Assembly (NCBI GenBank): GCA_012974475.1
Contig: JAAXQD010000053.1
Span: forward strand, 1-13,849
Direction: 5' to 3'
DNA length: 13,849 nt
From: Desulfobacterales bacterium
GTDB taxonomy: Bacteria; Desulfobacterota; Desulfobacteria; Desulfobacterales; UBA11574
Shown piece after piece: positions 7,714 to 13,849 of the stretch. Numbering within the stretch: the first letter of the stretch is position 1; the number at the start of each line of letters is the position of its first letter. The position numbers and the translations under genes are program-made. The notes below the pieces were generated by a model that had not been told where the DNA came from, ran no database searches, and saw only the letters and a list, made by a program, of their open reading frames with translations.

Positions 7714-10386
7714 ATGGTGGTGAAAACCAAAGCACATCAAAAAAACGATCTTACCATCATTACAACCCATATCAATGCCGACTTTGATGCTCTGGCTTCC
7801 ATGCTGGCAGCCCAGAAATTATACCCCGACTCTATAGCGGTTTTCCCCGGTTCTCAAGAAAAAAACTTGAGAAATTTCTTCATTAAATCGATGGTTTACC
7901 TCTTTAACATCGCCGACGTTAAAGATGTCGACATCGAAGATATTAAACGACTGGTTCTGGTGGATACTCGGCAGGCAAACCGAATCGGAAATCTTTCTGC
8001 AGTATTGGACAGGCCCGATGTCGATATTCATATCTACGATCACCACCCCCCCATGGCCAATGATATCAAAGGGCATCACGAGGTTCATTATTTAACCGGC
8101 GCCACCGTCACCATACTGACTGAACTCATTAAAAAAAAAGAGATCGATATTTCACCGGATGAGGCGACCATCATGTGTCTGGGGATATATGAAGATACCG
8201 GCTCCTTTACATTTCCCTCCACCACCGAAAAAGATTTTACTGCAGCAGCGTTTTTACTATCAAAAGGAGCTAATTTAAATGTCGTTTCGAATTTAATCTC
8301 CAGAGAGATCAGTCCGGAACAGATCGGGCTTTTGAATGACATGATTCAAGCCGCAACCCGATATAACATTAACGGCATTGAAATTGTAATTACCAGTGTA
8401 ACCACTGGCAACTATGTTTCTGATTTCGCTTTTCTGGTTCACAAAATGGTTAAAATGGAAAACCTTGATGCAATTTTTGCCATTGCCCTCATGGGGGACA
8501 AAGTTTATATTGTCGCCAGAAGCAGAATGCCGGAAGTCGATGTGGGAGCGCTGCTCACTCCCCTTGGCGGTGGAGGGCATACATTTGCGGCTGCCGCTAC
8601 CATCCGGAGTAAAACGATAGCTCAGATTGAGTACGAACTGCTGGAGATTCTTTATAAAAAAGTGAAATCTCGAAACCGGGCAAAAGACCTAATGTCATCC
8701 CCGGCCATTACGGCCGATGCGGATATATCTTGTAAAGATGCAGGCGATCTTCTAACACGGTATAATATCAACGCGCTTCTGGTTACCCAGACAAGCGACG
8801 GGAAGAAAAACCTCGTGGGTTTTATAACACGCCAGATTATTGAAAAGGCGATGTTTCACGGACTTGATCACATCCCGGTAAAAGAGTATATGACAACCGA
8901 ACTTGCATCCGTAGAACGCAATTCCGAGCTTCAGGAGATACGAGAAAAAATTATCGAAAATAAACAGCGCCTCCTGCCTGTCATCGATGATGATACGATT
9001 ATCGGAGTGATTACCCGTACCGATCTACTCAATATCATGGTGCAGCAATCCCAACATACGGATCCAGGTTCACCCGATTTCATGAAGGGACACAGCCACG
9101 CAAGAACCAGAAACATCGTTAAATTCATGAAAGAACGCCTATCTCCTCGCATTATAGATATCCTCCAAACCATTGGGGAGAAGGCCGAGGAGATTGGTTG
9201 TGGCGCGTATGTCGTTGGTGGATTCGTACGTGATCTGTTTCTATATCGGAACAATGAAGACATAGATATTGTTATTGAAGGCGATGGTATCGAATTTGCG
9301 AAAAACTATTTGCAAACCGTGGATGCTCGTATTCATTCCTATGAAAAGTTCGGTACTGCTGTAATTATTTTTCCAGACGGTTTTAAAATCGATGTGGCCT
9401 CTGCCAGAATGGAATACTACAAGTTTCCGGCGGCCCTTCCTACGGTGGAAATGAGTTCCATTAAACTTGACCTTTTTCGTCGAGACTTCACTGTAAATAC
9501 CTTGTCCATCCAGCTCAACCCCGGCCGGTTCGGGGTATTGATAGATTTTTTTTCAGCCCGGAAGGATCTCAAAGAGAAAGTCATCAGAGTATTGCACAAT
9601 CTAAGTTTTGTTGAGGATCCAACCCGGGTTTTCCGTGCCATCAGATTCGAACAACGTTTCGATTTTTCCATCGGCAAACTGACTTCAGGTCTGATTGAAA
9701 ACGCAGTTAAAATGGACTTTTTTAAAAACCTTAGCGGGAGGAGGGTATTTGCCGAGCTCCGCCATATTCTTGAAGAAGAAAATCCTTTAGCCGCCACAAC
9801 ACGGCTGAATGAATATAATCTTCTGAGTGTAATCCACCCTTCCATAGTCTTGAACCAAGAAATGATTTCACTGTTTAATTCGGTAAAAAAAGTGTTGTCC
9901 TGGCATGATTTGCTCTTTCTGGAAGAACCCTATATGAAATGGGCGTTATATTTTCTGGTACTTATTAGATTCTGCGACAAAAAAACGACCAGCGAAATTT
10001 GCCAGAGGATTGAAATAGCCCCTCGTTACAGGCCCATCTTCTGCAAAGAACGCTTTGAAGCTGACAATTGCATCTCTTGGTTGGAACGAAATCTCTCTGC
10101 AAAAAACAGTGCAATTTACCAGCGGCTTTCCGTTTTTAAGATCGAGTTGATCCTATATATGATGGCCGCCACGAAAAATGAAATGGCAAAGCGATCCATC
10201 TCCAATTATTTTACGAATCTGAGGCATATCCATACGTCTATTAAAGGCGGAGACCTGAAAAAAATGGGTCTTGAACCCGGACCGATTTACCGCGAAATCC
10301 TGGAGGCTGTCCTTGAGGCCAAATTAAACGGTCGTCTTAAAACCCGCACTGATGAACTGTCTTTTGTGAGAAATTATGTTCGATAA
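7714..10386 (+). CDS. DHH phosphoesterase - CBS pair - tRNA nucleotidyltransferase fusion protein
   Basis: Soluble 890-aa multidomain protein. Residues about 10-310 form a DHH/DHHA1 phosphoesterase with intact metal-site motifs: H19, D23 and D25 in the first motif, D84 in DTRQ, DHH at 109-111, D161 in YEDTG, and GGGGHTFAAA at 285-294. Two CBS motifs follow at about 323-376 and 386-443; such pairs often bind adenine nucleotides. Residues about 480-890 are a class II tRNA nucleotidyltransferase: GGFVRD 502-507 with catalytic D516 and D518, RRDFTVNTL 589-597, and EDPTR 634-638 before VFRAIRF, fitting the EDxxR nucleotide-choosing motif. The tRNA end-adding activity (CCA, or only C or A) is inferred from family. 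This fusion is known in deltaproteobacteria and Aquifex-like bacteria, where CC- and A-adding may be split between two enzymes; the sequence alone does not decide which. No clear Shine-Dalgarno precedes the ATG. The stop overlaps the next gene by 11 bases. Confidence 0.93.
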   Translation: MVVKTKAHQKNDLTIITTHINADFDALASMLAAQKLYPDSIAVFPGSQEKNLRNFFIKSMVYLFNIADVKDVDIEDIKRLVLVDTRQANRIGNLSAVLDRPDVDIHIYDHHPPMANDIKGHHEVHYLTGATVTILTELIKKKEIDISPDEATIMCLGIYEDTGSFTFPSTTEKDFTAAAFLLSKGANLNVVSNLISREISPEQIGLLNDMIQAATRYNINGIEIVITSVTTGNYVSDFAFLVHKMVKMENLDAIFAIALMGDKVYIVARSRMPEVDVGALLTPLGGGGHTFAAAATIRSKTIAQIEYELLEILYKKVKSRNRAKDLMSSPAITADADISCKDAGDLLTRYNINALLVTQTSDGKKNLVGFITRQIIEKAMFHGLDHIPVKEYMTTELASVERNSELQEIREKIIENKQRLLPVIDDDTIIGVITRTDLLNIMVQQSQHTDPGSPDFMKGHSHARTRNIVKFMKERLSPRIIDILQTIGEKAEEIGCGAYVVGGFVRDLFLYRNNEDIDIVIEGDGIEFAKNYLQTVDARIHSYEKFGTAVIIFPDGFKIDVASARMEYYKFPAALPTVEMSSIKLDLFRRDFTVNTLSIQLNPGRFGVLIDFFSARKDLKEKVIRVLHNLSFVEDPTRVFRAIRFEQRFDFSIGKLTSGLIENAVKMDFFKNLSGRRVFAELRHILEEENPLAATTRLNEYNLLSVIHPSIVLNQEMISLFNSVKKVLSWHDLLFLEEPYMKWALYFLVLIRFCDKKTTSEICQRIEIAPRYRPIFCKERFEADNCISWLERNLSAKNSAIYQRLSVFKIELILYMMAATKNEMAKRSISNYFTNLRHIHTSIKGGDLKKMGLEPGPIYREILEAVLEAKLNGRLKTRTDELSFVRNYVR

Positions 10387-11038
10387 TTTAAATCTGAATC
10401 AAATCGTGGTAATGATCGTTCCGCTCCTATTCTCCGTAACTGTTCACGAAGTGGCTCACGGCTATGTGGCACTTCGAATGGGAGACGATACTGCCCGACT
10501 GGCCGGCAGGTTGACACTCAATCCAATAAAACATCTTGATTTTTTTGGATCGCTGATCCTGCCGCTCATTTTGAAATTAACCGGCTCTCCGGTAATTTTT
10601 GGTTATGCCAAACCGGTGCCGGTGAATTTTTCCAATTTCCGTGACATTCGAAAGGGTACCATTTATGTTGCATCGGCGGGTGTTCTGGCCAATTTCATCC
10701 TTGCGATTTTATCGGGAGTTCTATTTCAAACATTGGTCCATTTTCAATGGGTATGGTATCCTTCCACCTTCAAGCCTTTGATCATGGATCTTTATCATAT
10801 GCTTTTTTATAGTGTGGTCATTAATTTGGTCCTCGGCATATTCAATCTAATCCCGATCCCCCCCCTTGACGGAAGCAAAATACTTGCCATGTGCCTGCCG
10901 CCAGCTTTAAGGGTGCAACTTGTTCGTATTGAACGATTCGGTATGATCATCATTATTTTCTTGCTTCTAACAAATCTTCTGGATAGGTTAATATCGTTTT
11001 TTTTAACCCCGATGTTCAACATTCTACTTGGAAGATAG
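10376..11038 (+). CDS. Site-2 protease family (M50B) membrane metalloprotease
   Basis: Integral membrane zinc protease of 220 aa. The metal-binding HEVAH is at 24-28 within the first helix, and the second active-site motif NLIPIPPLDG at 157-166 supplies Asp165. Four or five further hydrophobic segments are visible (about 58-70, 97-120, 140-160, 188-205). It lacks PDZ domains and is about half the length of RseP, so it belongs to the compact SpoIVFB/S2P-like group. Members cut transmembrane segments of anti-sigma factors or signal proteins, but this one's substrate cannot be inferred. Its ATG lies inside the 3' end of the nucleotidyltransferase gene (11-base overlap), indicating translational coupling. 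The pairing with trpS and scpAB downstream recurs in deltaproteobacteria. Confidence 0.9.
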   Translation: MFDNLNLNQIVVMIVPLLFSVTVHEVAHGYVALRMGDDTARLAGRLTLNPIKHLDFFGSLILPLILKLTGSPVIFGYAKPVPVNFSNFRDIRKGTIYVASAGVLANFILAILSGVLFQTLVHFQWVWYPSTFKPLIMDLYHMLFYSVVINLVLGIFNLIPIPPLDGSKILAMCLPPALRVQLVRIERFGMIIIIFLLLTNLLDRLISFFLTPMFNILLGR

Positions 11039-11144
11039 CAATAAAACAAAAAAAACCCGTCGAACAATGATCCGGACTTAAGAGAAACGGACTTGGGAAA
11101 CAGGCATTTGAAATTAAAGTGAACAGATTATTTCACTGCAGTAC

Positions 11145-11150
11145 AGGAGA
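11145..11150 (+). promoter_or_regulatory. Ribosome binding site of trpS
   Basis: AGGAGA six bases before ATG 11157. A small perfect inverted repeat (AGTGAA 11118-11123, TTCACT 11132-11137, 8-nt loop) ends seven bases before this site and might affect its accessibility. Confidence 0.7.
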
Positions 11151-11156
11151 ATTTAT

Positions 11157-12143
11157 ATGACGGAAAAGAAACGGATATTAAGCGGAATGCGCCCTACCGG
11201 ACCACTTCACCTTGGCAATTTGCACGGCGCACTTGCAAACTGGGTCGAAATGCAAGAAACGTACGATTGTTTTTTCTTCATCGCCGACTGGCATGCCCTC
11301 ACCAGTGATTATGAAGGTACCGGCCGGATTTCGGAATATGTTCGGAAAATGATCGTTGACTGGCTGAGTGCGGGTCTATCGCCTGAAAAAAGCACGCTTT
11401 TTGTCCAATCACACGTCAAAGAACATGCCGAACTGTTTCTAATCCTTTCCATGATAACACCGGTTCCGTGGCTGGAGCGAAATCCCACCTATAAAGATCA
11501 GATTACCCAGCTCAGCAACAAGGACCTTTCCACATTTGGGTTCCTTGGCTATCCAGTCCTCCAGGCAGCGGATATTATTATGTACAAGGCCTATGGTGTC
11601 CCAGTCGGTGTCGACCAAGTCCCACATGTTGAAATTACGCGCGAAATAGCAAGAAGATTCAATTATTTCTATGGTGATATCTTCCCGGAGCCGGAGTCGC
11701 TTTTAACCGATACCTCAAAAATTCTCGGTCTAGACCGTCGTAAAATGAGCAAAAGTTATAACAATGCGATTTTTCTATCGGACAGTCCCGATGAAATAAC
11801 CGCCAAAGTCGCCAAAATGTTGACAGATATCCAGAGGGCTAGGAAAAGCGACCCCGGAAATCCCGATGTATGCAATGTTTTTGAATTTCATAAGCTCTAT
11901 AGCGACGGCCAAACCATCGAAAGAATAAACCGAGAATGCCGAAACGCTGAAATCGGGTGTGTGGAATGCAAGCAGATAATGGCTCAAAATCTCACCAAAG
12001 CCCTTGAGCCCTTGCGCGAAAAAAGAGAATATTACGAAGCACATCCGGGCCTCGTAGACGATATCATCGCGGACGGATGTGAAAAAGCCCGGCGAGTTGC
12101 CAAGCAGACCATGGCGGAGGTTAGAGGGGCCATAAAAATATAA
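11157..12143 (+). CDS. trpS: Tryptophan--tRNA ligase
   Basis: Cytoplasmic class I aminoacyl-tRNA synthetase that charges tRNA-Trp with tryptophan. At 328 aa it has the length of standard bacterial TrpRS. The ATP-binding HIGH motif appears as HLGN at 18-21 within GMRPTGPLHLGN, and the second signature is a perfect KMSKS at 196-200. Other family landmarks are FIADWHALT at 41-49, PVPWLERNPTYKDQ at 102-115, and GYPVLQAADI with GVDQVPHVE, which shape the tryptophan pocket and dimer interface. It begins 118 bases after the protease gene with its own good ribosome site. No tryptophan-rich leader peptide or T-box-like structure is seen upstream, so no tryptophan-specific control is evident. Confidence 0.97.
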   Translation: MTEKKRILSGMRPTGPLHLGNLHGALANWVEMQETYDCFFFIADWHALTSDYEGTGRISEYVRKMIVDWLSAGLSPEKSTLFVQSHVKEHAELFLILSMITPVPWLERNPTYKDQITQLSNKDLSTFGFLGYPVLQAADIIMYKAYGVPVGVDQVPHVEITREIARRFNYFYGDIFPEPESLLTDTSKILGLDRRKMSKSYNNAIFLSDSPDEITAKVAKMLTDIQRARKSDPGNPDVCNVFEFHKLYSDGQTIERINRECRNAEIGCVECKQIMAQNLTKALEPLREKREYYEAHPGLVDDIIADGCEKARRVAKQTMAEVRGAIKI

Positions 12144-12276
12144 CCTAAAAACTGCTTGAAAATTTTTAAAAAGAAAGCTGATACAGCGAAACCGACAATT
12201 GTAGATTTAACGTATAACCCGTTCAAAACATCGAAATTTCACATACTGAAAATCTTGTTGGAAACGATTTAACCCG

Positions 12277-12987
12277 ATGCAAGAGGACATCTATAAGGTA
12301 CAAATCGACGATATCTTCGAAGGTCCCATGGACCTTCTGGTTCACCTTATCAAAAAGCATGAAGTGGACATCTATGATATTCCCATTGCCTTGATAACCA
12401 AACAGTATCTTGAATACATCGAATGGATGAAGATAATGAACATCGATATTGCCGGAGATTTTATTGTGATGGCATCCACTCTGACGAAGGTTAAATCCAG
12501 GATGCTTCTCCCTTCCCATGATGAAGATGATGATGAAGATCCTCGCCTGGAACTCGTCAAACCCATAGAAGAGTATTTGCTGATGAAATCAGCAGCCGAA
12601 AAACTGGCCACCAGAATCCTTTTGGGAGAAGACACTTTTGTCAGAAATCCGAGACCGGAAAATCATCTGATGGATCATGAAGGTGAAATCATAAAGGTCG
12701 GGCTATTTGAACTTATCGATGCATTTCAAAAAATACTTGAAAATATATCCCCACACGAGCGGGTAGACATCACCGCCGATAGGATTTCTGTTAGGGACAA
12801 AATCGCTCAGATCGTAGATATTTTTGAAACCCGGGGATCGACAACTTTTAACGAACTTTTTCCCGAAAATGCTGAGCAAAGCGAAGTTATAGTGACATTT
12901 CTTGCGATTCTTGAAATGGTGAGACTCTCCTTGGTCCGTATTCTCCAGAATACACGGACCGGAATTATCAGACTTTTTTACTTGTGA
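12277..12987 (+). CDS. scpA: Segregation and condensation protein A (kleisin)
   Basis: Kleisin subunit of the SMC-ScpAB complex, which compacts and segregates the chromosome. It is 236 aa. The N-terminal SMC-neck-binding domain shows the family signature FEGPMDLLVHLIKKHEVDIY at 14-33 and KVKSRMLLP at 71-79. An acidic linker (HDEDDDEDP) follows, and the C-terminal winged-helix domain ends with VTFLAILEMVRLSLVRILQ at 206-224. The region upstream has no strong Shine-Dalgarno. It lies 133 bases after trpS; no convincing promoter was found in the gap, so transcription may continue from trpS. scpB follows without a gap. No smc gene is in the window, as is usual. Confidence 0.95.
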   Translation: MQEDIYKVQIDDIFEGPMDLLVHLIKKHEVDIYDIPIALITKQYLEYIEWMKIMNIDIAGDFIVMASTLTKVKSRMLLPSHDEDDDEDPRLELVKPIEEYLLMKSAAEKLATRILLGEDTFVRNPRPENHLMDHEGEIIKVGLFELIDAFQKILENISPHERVDITADRISVRDKIAQIVDIFETRGSTTFNELFPENAEQSEVIVTFLAILEMVRLSLVRILQNTRTGIIRLFYL

Positions 12988-13529
12988 TGGAAGATATAAA
13001 GAACATCATCGAAAGCCTCCTCCTGGTGACAGAGGAACCCTTAACAATCGACCGTATCAAGAACATTCTCATTGAGCCAGGAAGAAAAGAGATACAAACT
13101 GCTCTCACCGAGCTTTCAGCTGAATATGAAGCTCGAAAGGGCGGTTTCCTCTTGCGGGAAGTCGCCGGCGGATACCAGATCTGTACCCGTCCAGAATATA
13201 GGGAATGGATTAAACGTTTACTCCAGCCCAAACCGCTGCGCTTGAGCAAGGCCGCCCTTGAAACACTGGCGATCATCGCTTACAAACAGCCGACCATACG
13301 CAGCGATATAGAACACATCCGTGGCGTCAACTGTGGCGGTATCCTCCGAATGCTGTTTGAACGGAAACTGATACGGATCCTGGGGAGAAAGGAAATCCCC
13401 GGCAGACCGATTATTTATGCCACCACGAAACAATTTTTAGAGACATTTGATCTTAAAGATTTAAAAGACCTTCCAACACCCGAAGAAATCGCGACACTCG
13501 GTGATGCCTCATTGGAAAACCTGGAATAA
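12987..13529 (+). CDS. scpB: Segregation and condensation protein B
   Basis: ScpB dimer of winged-helix domains that binds the ScpA linker in the SMC complex. It is 180 aa from ATG 12987. The N-terminal wing domain covers about 1-75, and the second about 83-160 carries the signature LSKAALETLAIIAYKQPT at 86-103, then IRGVN at 111-115, GRKEIPGRPIIY at 133-144 and the tail TKQFLETFDLKDLKDLPTPEE. The start shares one base with the scpA stop (TGATG). A GTG three bases upstream would give a 4-base overlap and one more residue. No Shine-Dalgarno is visible, so re-initiation after scpA is likely, matching the fixed stoichiometry of the complex. Confidence 0.95.
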   Translation: MEDIKNIIESLLLVTEEPLTIDRIKNILIEPGRKEIQTALTELSAEYEARKGGFLLREVAGGYQICTRPEYREWIKRLLQPKPLRLSKAALETLAIIAYKQPTIRSDIEHIRGVNCGGILRMLFERKLIRILGRKEIPGRPIIYATTKQFLETFDLKDLKDLPTPEEIATLGDASLENLE

Positions 13530-13558
13530 CATGCTGTTTTGAGTATGGGAAAAAGTAC

Positions 13559-13588
13559 TTGACTTAAAAGTGAATAATGCTCTATATA
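13559..13588 (+). promoter_or_regulatory. Strong sigma70-type promoter of the HU/IHF-family gene
   Basis: TTGACT (13559-13564, five of six consensus bases), an 18-base spacer, and TATATA (13583-13588) in an AT-rich stretch. The predicted start near 13595 leaves a leader of about 70 bases. It is the best promoter match in the window, as expected for an abundant nucleoid protein. Confidence 0.65.
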
Positions 13589-13601
13589 AATAATGAATTT
13601 C

Positions 13602-13617
13602 CTTCAGAAGCCTGAAG
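13602..13617 (+). promoter_or_regulatory. Short hairpin in the 5' leader of the HU/IHF-family gene
   Basis: CTTCAG and CTGAAG pair perfectly as a 6-bp stem with a 4-nt loop (AAGC), just downstream of the predicted transcript start. There is no T-tract after it, so it is not a terminator. It could stabilise the 5' end of the message or be a DNA operator. Confidence 0.35.
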
Positions 13618-13656
13618 TCATTGAAAATGATATGATTGGATGTTTTATCTTTCCAT

Positions 13657-13662
13657 AAGGAG
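13657..13662 (+). promoter_or_regulatory. Ribosome binding site of the HU/IHF-family gene
   Basis: AAGGAG five bases before ATG 13668; it fixes the start of the partial gene at the right edge. Confidence 0.75.
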
Positions 13663-13667
13663 TTTTT

Positions 13668-13849
13668 ATGAACAGATCCGATTTGATTAATTTGCTCAAG
13701 GATAAAGTGGCGCTTAGCAGAAAAGACGCTGGAAAAGTTGTTGACACGTTTTTCGACGCATTAAAAGAAACGTTGTCAACAGGTGATCGGGTTGAAATTA
13801 GGGGTTTTGGCAGTTTTTCCGTAAAAAGTTACAAGCCGTATGTCGGACG
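13668..13849 (+). CDS. HU/IHF-family DNA-binding protein, 5' part only
   Basis: Small nucleoid protein that bends DNA as a dimer; the first 60 residues are present and the gene runs off the window (family length about 90-100 aa). It opens with MNRSDLINLL and the paired dimerisation helices, followed by GDRVEIRGFGSFSV at 39-52, the hallmark at the base of the DNA-binding arm; the arm itself lies beyond the edge. The IRGFGSF form followed by KSYKPYVG resembles proteins annotated as integration host factor beta subunit in deltaproteobacteria, but HU and IHF cannot be separated safely from this part. It has its own strong promoter and ribosome site, so it is likely transcribed independently of scpAB, though read-through is possible because no terminator is seen after scpB. 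Confidence 0.93.
   Translation, partial: MNRSDLINLLKDKVALSRKDAGKVVDTFFDALKETLSTGDRVEIRGFGSFSVKSYKPYVG

Noticed and set aside
9417..9845. Open frame of 142 codons on the minus strand inside the nucleotidyltransferase gene
   Set aside because: Arg/Ser-rich shadow translation opposite conserved nucleotidyltransferase motifs, with no ribosome site.
11039..11156. T-box or tryptophan attenuator upstream of trpS
   Set aside because: The gap is only 118 bases, has no Trp-rich leader peptide and no strong terminator/antiterminator structure.
1..13849. CRISPR array, tRNA or rRNA genes, insertion sequences, phage or defence system
   Set aside because: No regularly spaced repeats, no transposase or integrase, no cloverleaf sequence and no defence-family proteins were seen; every large gene has a housekeeping assignment.

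Overview
The window looks like chromosomal DNA from a Gram-negative deltaproteobacterium, most likely Desulfobacterales or a close relative. This is inferred from moderate GC content, a BamA/Lol outer-membrane machinery, and a DHH-CBS-nucleotidyltransferase fusion gene next to a site-2 protease, trpS and scpAB. There are no rRNA or tRNA genes, CRISPR arrays, insertion sequences or phage genes. It is a core, nearly fully coding region.

Left half, minus strand (about 7.4 kb down to 1). Read in the direction of transcription: a PilC-type inner-membrane platform protein of type IV pili, a membrane histidine kinase resembling PilS, one LolC/E-type permease, its ATPase LolD (start overlapping the permease stop), and BamA. 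LolCD releases lipoproteins from the inner membrane for delivery to the outer membrane, and BamA inserts beta-barrel proteins there, so the last three genes form an envelope-biogenesis block. The BamA carries an extra periplasmic domain of about 130 residues ahead of its five POTRA domains. No response regulator follows the kinase.

A 302-base divergent region (7412-7713) separates the two halves and holds candidate promoters for each side.

Right half, plus strand. An 890-residue protein joins a DHH/DHHA1 phosphoesterase, two CBS domains and a class II tRNA nucleotidyltransferase. Its stop overlaps a small M50-family site-2 protease gene. Then come trpS with a good ribosome binding site, the chromosome segregation pair scpA-scpB with touching ends, and the 5' part of an HU/IHF-family gene that has its own strong sigma70-type promoter and runs off the right edge. 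The theme is tRNA maturation and charging, regulated proteolysis, and chromosome organisation.

Most genes are confidently recognised families. The parts with least explained biology are the intact DHH module on the tRNA nucleotidyltransferase, the N-terminal BamA domain, and the kinase placed between pilus and lipoprotein-export genes.
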